Both the position numbers and the translations under genes were made by a program. The notes beneath the pieces were generated by a model. The model did no database searches. It was given only the letters and a program-made list of their open reading frames with translations, and was not told the origin of the DNA. A stretch of DNA of 64,000 nucleotides, from contig JAGXSZ010000013.1 of the NCBI GenBank assembly GCA_018333515.1, positions 1 through 64,000 on the forward strand, in the 5' to 3' direction. How positions within the stretch are numbered: the stretch's first letter is position 1; every line of letters begins with the position of its first letter. This stretch comes from Actinomycetota bacterium. GTDB taxonomy: Bacteria > Actinomycetota > Aquicultoria > Aquicultorales > Aquicultoraceae. Below are positions 1 to 8,852 of this stretch, in pieces.

Positions 1-1
1 C

Positions 2-901
2 CCCGGCCTCGAGAACGCCCGCATCATGCGCCCGGGCTATGCGGTCGCCTATGACTTCATCTATCCGGACCAGCTCTATCCGACATTGGAGACCAAAGCG
101 GTCCCGGGGCTTTATGCCGCCGGGCAGATCAACGGTACCTCCGGATATGAAGAGGCCGCGGCCCAGGGGTTGATGGCGGGAATTAACGCCGCTTTAAAAA
201 TACAGGGACGCGCGCCCTTTGTTTTAGACCGTTCCCAGGCCTATATCGGTGTCCTCATCGACGACCTGGTTACCAAGGGGGTGGACGAGCCGTACCGGAT
301 GTTTACCTCGCGCGCCGAGTACCGCCTGCTGCTCCGCTCCGACAACGCGGATATCAGGCTCTCGGGTTTGGCTTTTGAGCTCGGCCTCATCGACGGCGAG
401 CGCCGTCGCCGGACCGAAGAGAAAGAGCGCCTGACGGCGGAGGTGTCGGGCAGCCTGGAGTCGACGATTATCCAGCCCACGGATACCCTCAACGACATGC
501 TGGTCGGGGCGGGAACCACCCCGGTCGACCGCTCGATGTCCGCGGCGGATCTCCTCCGGCGTCCACAAATCACGGTCGCCGACATCGAGGGGTTTGCGCC
601 GCAGCTGAAACGACTTACAGGGGAGGAGCGCCTCGTTGTCGAGGTCGAAGTGAAGTACGAGGGCTATATCCGGCGCCAGATGTCACAGGTCAAGCAGTTT
701 AAGAGGCTGGAAGCGCGCCGTATCCCCGCCGAACTCGATTATACGCACCTCCACGGCCTCTCGATTCAGGCCCGCGAAAAGCTCACGCAGGTGCGGCCGC
801 GCTCGTTGGGCCAAGCGTCGCGCGTCTCCGGGGTGACCCCGGCCGATATCAACGCCCTCCTTGTCCACCTCGAACAAAGAAAAGCACGAAGCCCCATGTA
901 A
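2..901 (+). CDS. mnmG: MnmG (GidA), tRNA uridine-5-carboxymethylaminomethyl modification enzyme, C-terminal part
   Basis: The reading frame is already open at base 2, so the 5' half, including the FAD-binding Rossmann start, lies outside the window. The visible part begins with the conserved PGLENA...MRPGYA stretch. It continues through [17 protein letters not shown] and the [16 protein letters not shown] segment, and ends in the helical GidA-associated domain ([36 protein letters not shown]). MnmG acts with MnmE to modify U34 of several tRNAs. The order mnmG-rsmG-parA-parB is the classic origin-proximal arrangement. The stop codon lies 8 bases before the rsmG start. Confidence 0.97.
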   Translation, partial: PGLENARIMRPGYAVAYDFIYPDQLYPTLETKAVPGLYAAGQINGTSGYEEAAAQGLMAGINAALKIQGRAPFVLDRSQAYIGVLIDDLVTKGVDEPYRMFTSRAEYRLLLRSDNADIRLSGLAFELGLIDGERRRRTEEKERLTAEVSGSLESTIIQPTDTLNDMLVGAGTTPVDRSMSAADLLRRPQITVADIEGFAPQLKRLTGEERLVVEVEVKYEGYIRRQMSQVKQFKRLEARRIPAELDYTHLHGLSIQAREKLTQVRPRSLGQASRVSGVTPADINALLVHLEQRKARSPM

Positions 902-911
902 AGGAGCCGCC

Positions 912-1643
912 TTGACGACAGAGAAATCGCCGCGCGAGTTGTTGCTGGAGGGTTCGGACGAACTCGGCATCGCCCTCGACCCCGGCAAAGCAGAGGCGCT
1001 ATTGGCATATCTCGGGGAGATTGCGGCGTGGAACGAGCGGTTCAACCTGACCTCGATAACCGACACTCGGGAGATGGTCGTAAAACACCTCCTCGACTCG
1101 ATAGCGCTCCTTTCGCGGTTCGAGCCGGCGCTTGGTTCGAGCCTGGTAGACATCGGCGCCGGAGCCGGATTGCCCGGAATACCGCTCAAGCTGGTCCGCC
1201 CCGACCTCAAGCTGACGTTGCTGGAGTCCTCAGCCAAGAAAAGCTCCTTTCTCGCGCACGTAATCGACCTTTTCGGCCTCGAAGACGCGATGGTCGCGAA
1301 CGAACGAGCCGAGGACTTCGGAAAGCGTATGGAAAATCGCGATATTTTTTCTTACGCCGTATCGAGGGCCGTCGCCGATTTGGCGGTCCTTGTGGAGTAT
1401 GCGCTTCCACTGCTCAGAGTAGGTGGGAGGTTCTTTTGCTACAAGGCCAAGGGCGCACGAGATGAGGTCGAAGGCGTAAAACAGGCCTTGAATTTGCTCG
1501 GCGGTCGCATTGATGAGGTCGCTGAAGTTGTGGTACCATTTCTTAATGCGAAGCGTTATCTTGTCGCTATGACGAAGGTAGCGCCGAGCGGGGAAACATA
1601 CCCGCGCCGAGCGGGCGTACCGGCTAAAAGGCCGATCAGGTAG
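912..1643 (+). CDS. rsmG: RsmG (GidB), 16S rRNA (guanine-N7) methyltransferase
   Basis: A 243-residue SAM-dependent methyltransferase that modifies a guanine in the 530 loop of 16S rRNA. The family signature WNERFNLTSITD precedes the SAM-binding motif VDIGAGAGLPGIPLKLVRP, followed by LLESSAKKSSFL and ASRAVADLAVL. I take the TTG at 912 as start because an AAGGAG ribosome-binding site sits at 901-906. The frame is open upstream to a GTG at 861, but that would overlap mnmG by 41 bases and add a stretch unlike the family. Confidence 0.95.
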   Translation: MTTEKSPRELLLEGSDELGIALDPGKAEALLAYLGEIAAWNERFNLTSITDTREMVVKHLLDSIALLSRFEPALGSSLVDIGAGAGLPGIPLKLVRPDLKLTLLESSAKKSSFLAHVIDLFGLEDAMVANERAEDFGKRMENRDIFSYAVSRAVADLAVLVEYALPLLRVGGRFFCYKAKGARDEVEGVKQALNLLGGRIDEVAEVVVPFLNAKRYLVAMTKVAPSGETYPRRAGVPAKRPIR

Positions 1644-1696
1644 TAAGCGCGGCACCAAAGAACGTTTTATTGAGACACCGTAATAAGCAGGGGACA

Positions 1697-2590
1697 ATGG
1701 CAATAAACCTCTTTTCGCGACGGCTACAGCAGATTGAAGAGGAGATTCGGGGAGAGAAGGCGCCTTTGAGCGACACCCCCCCCAAAATACTCGCGGGCGA
1801 CCGCAGGGGACTAACGTACGCCGTCGTCAACCAAAAAGGCGGCGTCGGCAAGAGCACCACCGCGATAAACCTCAGCGCATACTTGGCCGACGCCGGCCAC
1901 AAGGTTCTGCTGGTAGACTTCGACCCCCAGGGCAACTCGAGCAGCGGCTTGGGCATCGACAAGAAGTCGCTGGAGAGATGTGTCTACGACGCGATAATCG
2001 ACGAGGTGCCGCTGAGAGACATCGTCACCGCGACCTCGATCAAGAACCTGGCGATGGCGCCTTCAACGGTTCAGTTGGCGGGGGCGGAGATAGAGCTGGT
2101 CTCGGCGCTCTCGCGCGAGCAAAAACTAAAGCGGGCCCTATCGGCGGTCAAGGGTCGCTACGATTATATCATCATCGATTGCCCTCCGTCGCTCGGCCTT
2201 TTGACTATCAACGCGCTGACTGCGGCGGATGAGGTCATAATCCCGGTACAATGCGAGTTTTACGCCCTAGAGGGCTTGAGTAAGCTCCTTGAAAGCGTCC
2301 GCTTGGTAAAGACGCATCTAAACCCGGATTTGCAAATCGCCGGCGTCCTTATGACGATGCGGGACATTCGCACGAGACTATCGCAGCAGGTCATCGACGA
2401 GGTCAGGAAGTTCTTCCACGAACTGGTGTTCGAGACGATCATACCTCGAACCGTACGCCTCAGCGAAGCGCCGAGCTTCGGGGTGCCGATAAACCGGTTC
2501 GACGTCGAATCAAAAGGCGCAAAAGCCTATCAACAATTTACAGGGGAAGTGATATCACGTGCAGAAAAGAGGATTAGGCAGGGGTCTTGA
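1697..2590 (+). CDS. parA: ParA/Soj chromosome-partitioning ATPase
   Basis: The deviant Walker A motif KGGVGKSTTAINLSAYLA is followed by the switch I/Walker A' region LLVDFDPQGN and the Walker B stretch YIIIDCPPSLGLL. These are typical of chromosomal ParA/Soj ATPases, which bind DNA nonspecifically and are cycled by ParB. I prefer the ATG at 1697 (297 residues). A TTG at 1670 in the same frame would add nine residues and cannot be excluded, since a GGGG tract sits only three bases before the ATG. About 45 residues precede the ATPase core (FSRRLQQIEEEIRGEK), longer than in B. subtilis Soj. The 3' end overlaps parB by 32 bases. Confidence 0.95.
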   Translation: MAINLFSRRLQQIEEEIRGEKAPLSDTPPKILAGDRRGLTYAVVNQKGGVGKSTTAINLSAYLADAGHKVLLVDFDPQGNSSSGLGIDKKSLERCVYDAIIDEVPLRDIVTATSIKNLAMAPSTVQLAGAEIELVSALSREQKLKRALSAVKGRYDYIIIDCPPSLGLLTINALTAADEVIIPVQCEFYALEGLSKLLESVRLVKTHLNPDLQIAGVLMTMRDIRTRLSQQVIDEVRKFFHELVFETIIPRTVRLSEAPSFGVPINRFDVESKGAKAYQQFTGEVISRAEKRIRQGS

Positions 2591-3449
2591 GTCCCTGATA
2601 CCGGGCCTGACGCAAGACATGGATTTACCCTTGATAATCAGCGGAGACATGTCCGCCGCACTTAAATATGTTCAAGTCACAAAGATAGTGCCCAACCCGA
2701 ACCAGCCGCGCCGCTATTTCGACGAGACCGCGTTTTCCGAACTGGTCTGCTCGGTCAAGGAGCATGGCCTCGTACAGCCGATCGTCGTTCGCCAAACCGG
2801 CTCACTCTTCGAGCTTATCGCGGGTGAGAGGCGCTGGCGTGCGGCAAAAGAAGCGGGGCTCGAGGTGGTGCCGGCTATTATTAAAAACACCTCGGACCGC
2901 GAAGCGCTGGAAATAGCGCTCATAGAAAACGTCCAGCGCGAGAACCTCAACGCGCTGGAGGAGGCGGCGGCATACTACCACCTTATCGAGGATTTCGACC
3001 TCACCCAGGAGCAGGTCGCCCGGAAGGTCGGCAAGAACCGCAGCACGATAGGGAATACCGTTCGCCTGCTCCAACTTCCCGAGCAGGTAAAGGCGCTTGT
3101 CGTCGAGGGAAAACTCTCCGCGGGCCACGCGAGGGCGATCTTGGCGGTAGACGGCGAGGAGTTCCGGTTGCGGTTGGCCGAGCGCGTTCTGCGCGACGCG
3201 CTATCGGTTCGCCAGGTCGAAGCGTTAGCCGCGCTATGGAAGGAAGCACCGCAAAAAGAGGCGGCTCACACGACTCCGCTCCATTACAAACGGGCCGCTA
3301 AAGACCTATCACGGCGGCTATCGGCCAAGGTGAAGATAAAGACCCAGGGCGAAAAGGGAAGACTCGAGATTCACTTCGGAACCGAGGACGAGCTTAGACA
3401 AATCATAGCGCGTCTCTCCGGAGAAGACCTCGAGAGCGTAGTGTTGTAG
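2559..3449 (+). CDS. parB: ParB/Spo0J chromosome-partitioning protein
   Basis: This 296-residue protein starts with the ParA-stimulating KRGLGRGLESLIP peptide. The N-terminal CTPase domain follows (NPNQPRRYFDE, ELIAGERRWRAAKEAG, ALIENVQRENLNALEEA). The helix-turn-helix (LTQEQVARKVGKNRSTIGNTVRLLQLP) recognises parS, and a short C-terminal dimerisation region ends the protein. The GTG start at 2559 lies inside the end of parA, so the two are translationally coupled. ParB spreads from parS near the origin and loads SMC. Confidence 0.96.
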   Translation: MQKRGLGRGLESLIPGLTQDMDLPLIISGDMSAALKYVQVTKIVPNPNQPRRYFDETAFSELVCSVKEHGLVQPIVVRQTGSLFELIAGERRWRAAKEAGLEVVPAIIKNTSDREALEIALIENVQRENLNALEEAAAYYHLIEDFDLTQEQVARKVGKNRSTIGNTVRLLQLPEQVKALVVEGKLSAGHARAILAVDGEEFRLRLAERVLRDALSVRQVEALAALWKEAPQKEAAHTTPLHYKRAAKDLSRRLSAKVKIKTQGEKGRLEIHFGTEDELRQIIARLSGEDLESVVL

Positions 3450-3584
3450 GTTTGACGCAAGAGCCTCGGGGCACAAAGGATGGGTTCCCGAACCTTTGCT
3501 CAACGCTTGGCGGGCGTCCGAGATAATCGATCCGCGCGTCCGGGCAGGCTGCCTGTGGAGACTGCGCCGACGATGACAATAGGT

Positions 3585-3613
3585 TTGGATTGAGACGGCC
3601 AAGCGGTTATAAT
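3585..3613 (+). promoter_or_regulatory. Sigma-A-type promoter before the first ytxH-like gene
   Basis: The -35 hexamer TTGGAT (3585-3590) and a perfect TATAAT -10 (3608-3613) are separated by 17 bases, about 30 bases before the ATG at 3644. The 135 bases between parB and this promoter contain no recognisable gene. Confidence 0.7.
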
Positions 3614-3643
3614 GGAGTAAACGGCCACAAACGGAGGATTCAA

Positions 3644-3946
3644 ATGAAAGTCAAGCGCTTTGGCGTAGCCGAGTTCGGATTAGGCTTGCTCTCGGGCACC
3701 CTGCTGGGGGTGGCGGCGGGTGTTATGATGGCGCCCGGCTCCGGCATTGAGACCAGAGCGCGTCTCTCTCGCCGCGCGAGTGGTCTAATCTACAACGCCG
3801 CGGACTTCTTTGAGCGAGCCAAGAGCGGCATCGACATCGCCGCCCTGCGGCTCGAAAAAGTGGTGGGGTTGCAGGAGCGAAGCCTGCGCAAAAGGCTCAA
3901 CAGCATCAAAGCCCAGCTTGAAGAGTTTCATCTAAATGAAGTATAG
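3644..3946 (+). CDS. YtxH-like small membrane-anchored protein (copy 1)
   Basis: A 100-residue protein with one hydrophobic N-terminal segment (FGLGLLSGTLLGVAAGVMMAP) followed by a charged amphipathic region (ERAKSGIDIAALRLEKV, RKRLNSIKAQLEEFH). This is the layout of YtxH/gas-vesicle-like general stress proteins, whose role is unknown. The ATG at 3644 is preceded by ACGGAGGAT. A D-Ala-D-Ala ligase follows 103 bases downstream. The same gene pair recurs in reverse order at 13.8-15.2 kb. Confidence 0.75.
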   Translation: MKVKRFGVAEFGLGLLSGTLLGVAAGVMMAPGSGIETRARLSRRASGLIYNAADFFERAKSGIDIAALRLEKVVGLQERSLRKRLNSIKAQLEEFHLNEV

Positions 3947-4049
3947 TCATGCCGGTCTTCCGAGGCGGGATACCGGCTCGGAGTGCTTGCGGGGAGCGCG
4001 CCCAAGCGTGGGGCACACCCGGCGGCATAGCTTTGCGGGAAGGTTTGTT

Positions 4050-4985
4050 GTGAAGAAAAGAGTCGCGGTCTTGATGGGCGGCCGTTCCGCTGAGAGAGAC
4101 GTATCGCTCTTGACCGGTGAGCGGATTTACCGGGCGCTGCTCGACAAGGAAGAAGAGGCCTTTAAGGTAGACCTCGACGAGAACGTGGCCGAGGAACTCC
4201 TTCGGCTCAAGCCGGATGTCGTCTTTATCGCTCTGCACGGAAAGTTTGGCGAGGACGGAACGGTCCAGGGGCTCCTGGAAATACTCGGCTTGCCTTACAC
4301 GGGGTCGGGCGTTATGGCCAGCGCCATAGGCATAAACAAAGCGATGTCGAAGAGGCTGTTTCAAGCCGCCGGCGTCGAGACGCCCCCTTACAAATTATTT
4401 TGTGCCCGCGACTATGCCAAAGATAGCGAGGAGGTGCTCGCCGGCTCGCTCCGGACTACCGGCATTCCCTGTGTCGTAAAACCCATCTCCGAAGGTTCCA
4501 CAATCGGCATGAGCCTGGTCAGGCGGGAGGCGGATTTTGTCGAGGCCGTCGAACGCGCTCTGGAGCATGATTCCGAGGTAATGGTCGAGCAGCTCGTCGA
4601 AGGTGTCGAGATAACCGTCGGGGTTCTCGGCAACGACCCGGTCGCGCTGCCGACACTCGAAATCGAGACCGAAACCGACTTCTTTGATTATGAGACAAAG
4701 TATACGGCGGGCTTAAGCAGGCATATCATACCGGCGAGGCTGCCCGAAGACCAGCAGCGGCGTGCCCAAGAAGCGGCGGTGCGCGCGCACAACGCCATAG
4801 GTTGCCGCGGGTTTTCCCGCGTCGACATAATCGTCGACAAAGAAGGAACCCCCCATGTTCTCGAGATAAACACCATCCCCGGCATGACGAGCCTCAGCCT
4901 CTTTCCAGACGCCGCTCGAGCGGCCGGCTATGAATTCCCCGAACTCATCGCTTACCTCATCGAGCAGGCGCTAGAGAAGCCTTAG
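4050..4985 (+). CDS. ddl: D-alanine--D-alanine ligase (copy 1)
   Basis: An ATP-grasp enzyme of 311 residues that joins two D-alanines for peptidoglycan precursors. Seen in order: the N-terminal MGGRSAERDVSLLTG loop, ALHGKFGEDGTVQG, the glycine-serine loop KPISEGSTIGMS, the omega loop FFDYETKYTAG with the Lys-Tyr pair, and the metal-binding EINTIPGMTSLSLFP. All positions characteristic of true D-Ala-D-Ala ligases appear intact. I take the GTG at 4050 as start because homology begins there. The open frame upstream to 3936 overlaps ytxH and does not look like the family. Confidence 0.93.
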   Translation: MKKRVAVLMGGRSAERDVSLLTGERIYRALLDKEEEAFKVDLDENVAEELLRLKPDVVFIALHGKFGEDGTVQGLLEILGLPYTGSGVMASAIGINKAMSKRLFQAAGVETPPYKLFCARDYAKDSEEVLAGSLRTTGIPCVVKPISEGSTIGMSLVRREADFVEAVERALEHDSEVMVEQLVEGVEITVGVLGNDPVALPTLEIETETDFFDYETKYTAGLSRHIIPARLPEDQQRRAQEAAVRAHNAIGCRGFSRVDIIVDKEGTPHVLEINTIPGMTSLSLFPDAARAAGYEFPELIAYLIEQALEKP

Positions 4986-5177
4986 GAGCAGCTTGTCCTT
5001 GAGGAGAAGCTATGGTTCTTGCGCGAGTCGCCAATGTTGATTAGCAATATGTAAAATAGTGTCTGTGGGGTTAGCAAGGAATATAGTACAATAGAGACTC
5101 GACACCCGGCAGGGCGGAGTTCTAATGTATAATTTCTTACGCGTCGCTCGGTTTATGGACGCCAAACGGAGCACCGA

Positions 5178-6053
5178 ATGAAAAAGCTTCTACAAATATT
5201 TTCGAGTACGATGGTGATTCTGGTCGCAGCTCTCTTCGGATCGACGGTTTTGCGGCAGCCGGAATCGATAGGCTGGTTGTTCGAGATCGACCCGGTCTAT
5301 CTTTTTGTAGGCTTTGGCCTGACCGGTGCGGGCGGCCTGGCCGCGTTTGTCAGCTACTTTGAGTACCACGGCATCGGCTCACAGGACGGCATCGTCAGGC
5401 GCGGTCCGCACGAGGACATCGTAGCCATAACCTTCGACGATGGGCCAAACCCCGCCTATACCCCCCAGCTTCTCGACATACTCAAAGAGAAAGGCGTTAA
5501 AGCGACCTTTTTTGTGGTCGGGCTTCATGTCAAAAAATATCCGGACATCGCCCGCCGTATCGTCGCGGAGGGGCACGACATCGGCAACCACACCTACACA
5601 CACAAAGACCTGGTGCCTGCGACGAGGCGCATGGTTCTCGCGCAGACCCACAAGACCGAGCAGGCCATTAAGCGCGTCACCGGCAGAACAACCAAGCTCT
5701 TTCGCCCGCCGCGGGGTATCTATAGCGGCGCCGTGCGGCGCCTTCTCGTCGACGATGAGGGGTATCGCCTCATTCTGTGGTCGGTCAGTAGTATCGATTG
5801 GCGCCAGACAAGCCCCTTGAAGATATTGAGGCGCGTATTGTGCCATACTCGCCCGGGAAGCATCTTGCTCTTTCACGACAGCGGCGCCGTGCTCCGGCGC
5901 GAAGGAGCCAGTCGCCAGAACACGGTAGATGCCCTGCCTATGGTCATCGATGCCCTGCGGGAGAGAGGCTATGAGTTTGTGACGATGACCGAGATGCTTG
6001 AGCGCGGCGCCGAGGCGGAGACGGAACTCGCCGGCATATTGGAGCAAGCATAG
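5178..6053 (+). CDS. Membrane-anchored polysaccharide deacetylase (NodB/CE4 family)
   Basis: Residues 1-60 contain two hydrophobic segments (MVILVAALFGSTV; YLFVGFGLTGAGGLAAFV), so the catalytic domain is probably displayed outside the membrane. The CE4 motifs are present: TFDDGPNPAY (motif 1), HDIGNHTYTHKDL (motif 2, zinc histidines), RPPRGIYS (motif 3), and the C-terminal ILLFHDSG. Such enzymes remove acetyl groups from peptidoglycan or other N-acetylated glycans. Its place after ddl fits cell-envelope work, but the substrate cannot be read from sequence. The region 4986-5177 before it holds an AT-rich stretch and no gene. Confidence 0.9.
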   Translation: MKKLLQIFSSTMVILVAALFGSTVLRQPESIGWLFEIDPVYLFVGFGLTGAGGLAAFVSYFEYHGIGSQDGIVRRGPHEDIVAITFDDGPNPAYTPQLLDILKEKGVKATFFVVGLHVKKYPDIARRIVAEGHDIGNHTYTHKDLVPATRRMVLAQTHKTEQAIKRVTGRTTKLFRPPRGIYSGAVRRLLVDDEGYRLILWSVSSIDWRQTSPLKILRRVLCHTRPGSILLFHDSGAVLRREGASRQNTVDALPMVIDALRERGYEFVTMTEMLERGAEAETELAGILEQA

Positions 6054-6183
6054 AGACGACCGCTGCCTCTTATGGTCGGAACAAGGTTGCGCCGAACCTC
6101 CTTAAACCCCAAGCGCCCGCCTACACCTCATGCGAATAAGTCTCGGCCCGTCAGCCAAAGCGAGTGACTCACGCTAGAATAAA

Positions 6184-6227
6184 AGGTGTACACCTGTTAA
6201 CAATAGATGTACAATATTGTGTATATT
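6184..6227 (+). promoter_or_regulatory. Promoter with two palindromic operator candidates before the winged-helix gene
   Basis: A perfect 12-base palindrome (AGGTGTACACCT, 6184-6195) abuts a -35-like TTAACA (6197-6202). A 10-base palindrome (ACAATATTGT, 6211-6220) lies between it and a TATATT -10 candidate (6222-6227), a 19-base spacing. The downstream gene encodes a winged-helix protein, so autoregulation is a reasonable inference. Confidence 0.5.
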
Positions 6228-6258
6228 ATTAATAAACACAGAGGTGAAGGCGGCCTAG

Positions 6259-6831
6259 ATGCTCGAAACATTAATCCGGTCGAAGGTGATGGCGAAGTTG
6301 TTATCATTCTTTATGGCCGATATCTCATGCGACACCTACCTCCGCGACATCAGCCGTCAGATAGACGAACCGCCTAGCGCTGTCCGCCGCGACTTGGAGC
6401 GTCTCGAAGCGCTCGGTCTTCTAAGGTCTCGAATGGTCGGGAACCACAAGCATTTTAGCGTACGCCGGGAGTTCGCGCTCTTGCCCGAATTAAGAAGTCT
6501 TTATATAAAGACAGAGGGTATGTCGGACTTTCTCAGCGAAGAGCTGCAAGAGCTCCACGGTGTGCAGCTCGCTTTTGTCTATGGCGAGTTCGAGAGCCGT
6601 CCGGAGAAGATGCTGTCCGGGCTCCGTCTGGTAGTCGTAGGCGAGGTCGACGCGGCGCTCCTTGAGCGCAAGTTGGCCTACATAAAAGAGACGCTGGCCC
6701 AATCGATCGAGTGTCGGCAATACGGGGCCCATGAGTTCAAGCGGCTTCTCGAGTCGAAGGACCCATCGCTCGACTCTATTGTCACCGCTGAGACGATAGT
6801 GCTGGTCGCGCCCGAGGAGAGCGACGCGTAG
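6259..6831 (+). CDS. Winged-helix regulator with degenerate nucleotidyltransferase-like domain
   Basis: 190 residues. The first 75 form an ArsR/MarR-like winged helix (LIRSKVMAKLLSFFM, YLRDISRQIDEPPSAVRRDLERLEALGLL, the wing GNHKHFSV). The second half resembles the minimal nucleotidyltransferase fold often fused to such domains, at FVYGEFESRPEKMLSGLRLVVVGEVD. The usual catalytic GS...DxD pattern is not preserved, so it is probably a non-catalytic ligand or dimerisation module. GAGGTGAAGG precedes the ATG. Regulatory targets are unknown. Confidence 0.7.
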   Translation: MLETLIRSKVMAKLLSFFMADISCDTYLRDISRQIDEPPSAVRRDLERLEALGLLRSRMVGNHKHFSVRREFALLPELRSLYIKTEGMSDFLSEELQELHGVQLAFVYGEFESRPEKMLSGLRLVVVGEVDAALLERKLAYIKETLAQSIECRQYGAHEFKRLLESKDPSLDSIVTAETIVLVAPEESDA

Positions 6832-6849
6832 GGCATCGGCTCGGCGCCG

Positions 6850-7773
6850 CTACACGTATTTTCTGCCGATGAGGTAGTGTATGGCCTCGGCCCACCCGGC
6901 TCCCATAGCGTGGTTGGTCACAAAGACGTTGGGATAATTTTTGACCGCGTCGAGGAGGCCGGAATTTTTGGTGATGGCGTTTTTGACGAGGAAAAGCGCG
7001 CCGACTTCGGGCGCCAGCGCGAGATCCGAGGCCGAGTCGCCAATCGCGATAGTGGTCTCTTTGGGAATAGCGCGAAGTTCGCGGTCTTTTCGCACCGCCG
7101 ATGCTTTGCCGCTCGCCGCCGGCAAGAGATGGTACGCATGAATCTCCGGGATATCGGCCCGAAGCCGCTCGCTGCGCCGCCTCACCTCTCCGTTGTCTAT
7201 GATTTTTACGTCCGCAAAGCCCTCGCGGGCCAACAGCTCGTTTGCTTCCTCGGTGTCGATCCGGCCGCGAAAAATGTGCGTGCATTCCCGGTTTTGCGAC
7301 CAGGGTAGATGGTACTCGAGCAGGCCCGCATATGACTCGAGGAGCAATGCCGGTGCGCCGCCTGCCTCTATCGCTTCCCAGACCGTCTTTCCTTCGGTTC
7401 TGAAGTCGCCCGCGTTTAGGACTACCGTCTCGCCCATGCCGTATACCAGCTGGCAACCGAGTTCGGCAATCCAGTTTTGGAAGCCGAGAATGCGCGCGTC
7501 TCCGTGGAGCTGATGCCGGTTGCGCCCCGAGACCAGAACGACATCGATGCGGTGGAGGTGGCACGCGAGAATCGCCTGCGCGGCAGCGGCTGTATACTCG
7601 TGGTCTTCGTTCTTGAAGAGACATCCCCCGGGCCCAAAAAGCGTCCCATCGACATCGCTGTATACGACTTTTACATCCGGCACGATATTGTCGAGAAGCG
7701 CCAGCGGCCACTCCGACAGCTCTTTACCGAGCACGGGGCTCTCTTTAACGCCCAAGAACATATTTACACGCAT
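6850..7773 (-). CDS. HAD-superfamily (Cof/IIB-type) hydrolase
   Basis: A 307-residue phosphatase of the haloacid dehalogenase fold with a type-IIB cap. Motif I is YSDVDGTLFGP with the nucleophilic Asp, motif II VLVSGRNRHQL, motif III centres on the Lys in GKASAVRKD, and motif IV is AIGDSASDLALAPEVG. Relatives act on sugar phosphates such as mannosyl-3-phosphoglycerate or on trehalose/sucrose phosphates. The substrate here is not determinable. It converges with the winged-helix gene, leaving 18 bases between the stops. Confidence 0.85.
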   Translation of the reverse strand: MRVNMFLGVKESPVLGKELSEWPLALLDNIVPDVKVVYSDVDGTLFGPGGCLFKNEDHEYTAAAAQAILACHLHRIDVVLVSGRNRHQLHGDARILGFQNWIAELGCQLVYGMGETVVLNAGDFRTEGKTVWEAIEAGGAPALLLESYAGLLEYHLPWSQNRECTHIFRGRIDTEEANELLAREGFADVKIIDNGEVRRRSERLRADIPEIHAYHLLPAASGKASAVRKDRELRAIPKETTIAIGDSASDLALAPEVGALFLVKNAITKNSGLLDAVKNYPNVFVTNHAMGAGWAEAIHYLIGRKYV

Positions 7774-8503
7774 CCTGTCCGTATCTCGTCTCGCGCGTCT
7801 CGCGCGGCTTACTTTATCTTAGTACCTATTTGTATATTTTAACAGATGAATTAGTCTTCGCGCGCGGCGGGCTTGTCGCTGGGGCCGCCGCCGTCGCTTG
7901 TTTATGCGGTTACGGCCCCCAATCAAAGAACCGACATCCATATTATTCCCTTTTCCGGCAAAAGCTTACGCGCGCCGGTCATGCCCGCAAAGAAGGCTGT
8001 CTAAGGTAGGTATTGCGTCCGCAGACCGACGCAAACCACATCTTCCGGCAGCGAGCGCTGTTTGTATCATAAAGGACTCGGCTCCATTAGGTTCAGGCGT
8101 AATATTATTGTTTTGGCATGCCCGGATTCATTCCGTGGCTAGATGCTGTCCCTCGCATATTGCTACCCGTAGCTATTCAAGCCGCGCTTTTTTCGGCGCC
8201 AAGACTGCTAAAAAAATTGTAACTAATCAGCGAAAATTTTTGAAAAAACTCTTGACAGGATTTTAGCGATGAATTTGCGTTTCCACAAGTACTTGAAGCG
8301 CCCGCCAAACAAGCCGCCCGTGCTTGCTGAAATAGGCTCGCTCGGCGCTAAATTACCGTCGATAATCACGGGAACATACGATTATTTCTAACGCCGCATA
8401 ATGCCATACAAGCACTAAAACCCCCGCCTTAAAAACCTATGAGATAATATAGCCGCAAGCGAAAAACTAGACTCAGAGATTTTGCAACTCATATTTTATC
8501 TCC
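7774..8503. other. Gene-poor stretch before the accessory zone
   Basis: About 730 bases with no ORF I can support. The one longer frame (7898-8266, plus) has a composition typical of a chance ORF. AT content rises towards 8.2-8.5 kb. A TTGACA hexamer occurs at 8252-8257 without a matching -10. Confidence 0.5.
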
Positions 8504-8574
8504 CGTAGCTCAGGGCTTTAGCCCTGATAATCGCGTATGCATGGCCGTTATCAGCCCTAAAGGGCTGAGCTACG
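8504..8574. repeat. Paired REP-like palindromic repeats (BIME-like)
   Basis: Unit 1 (8504-8530) starts CGTAGCTCAGGGCTTTAGCC and forms a hairpin around GGGCTTTAGCCC. Unit 2 (8548-8574) is a near-exact inverted copy around CCCTAAAGGG, 17 bases away. The first 25 bases of unit 1 recur identically at 56585-56609. Inverted pairs of short palindromes are how RAYT-associated REP elements are organised, and a RAYT-like gene lies at 60.7 kb. Confidence 0.8.
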
Positions 8575-8597
8575 TCAATTAAAATCCCTGAGACTGT

Positions 8598-8852
8598 GTG
8601 GAGCTATTGAAGATAGACACAATCGATGTTGATGCCGCTATTGGTAATGTCAAACAGCTTCTCAAAGAGGAGCCTGATTTGTCGCCTGCTTTAAGATCGG
8701 CCCTGGAAGTCCTGCTGCTGCTGCTGATCTCTGTGTTATTAGGCCGCGCCGCGCTAAATAGCAACAACAGCGGCAAACCGCCATCAAGCCCTACAGGCGT
8801 ATACAGGAATATTTTGCAGCACAGTTGCAAATCCCCGCCCAAGAAGTGTTAG
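8598..8852 (+). pseudogene. IS66-family transposase (TnpC) N-terminal fragment
   Basis: The first 64 codons read like the start of an IS66-type transposase: a leucine-rich helical segment (LLKEEPDLSPALRSALEV, LLGRAALNSNNSGKPPSS) ending in the NSxNSxKPPSS signature that precedes the zinc-finger region in this family. After about base 8790 the similarity stops and the frame ends at 8852. The remaining roughly 400 residues, including the DDE core, are absent. It is a remnant joined abruptly to the next feature. Confidence 0.7.

Noticed and set aside
2551-2566. parS-like sequence around TCACGTG at the parA/parB overlap
   Set aside because: Only about 10 of 16 positions fit TGTTTCACGTGAAACA. The centre matches but the arms do not, and it lies in coding sequence.
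7898-8266. Plus-strand 122-codon ORF in the gene-poor stretch
   Set aside because: Arg/Ser-rich composition of a chance frame, no RBS, no recognisable motif.
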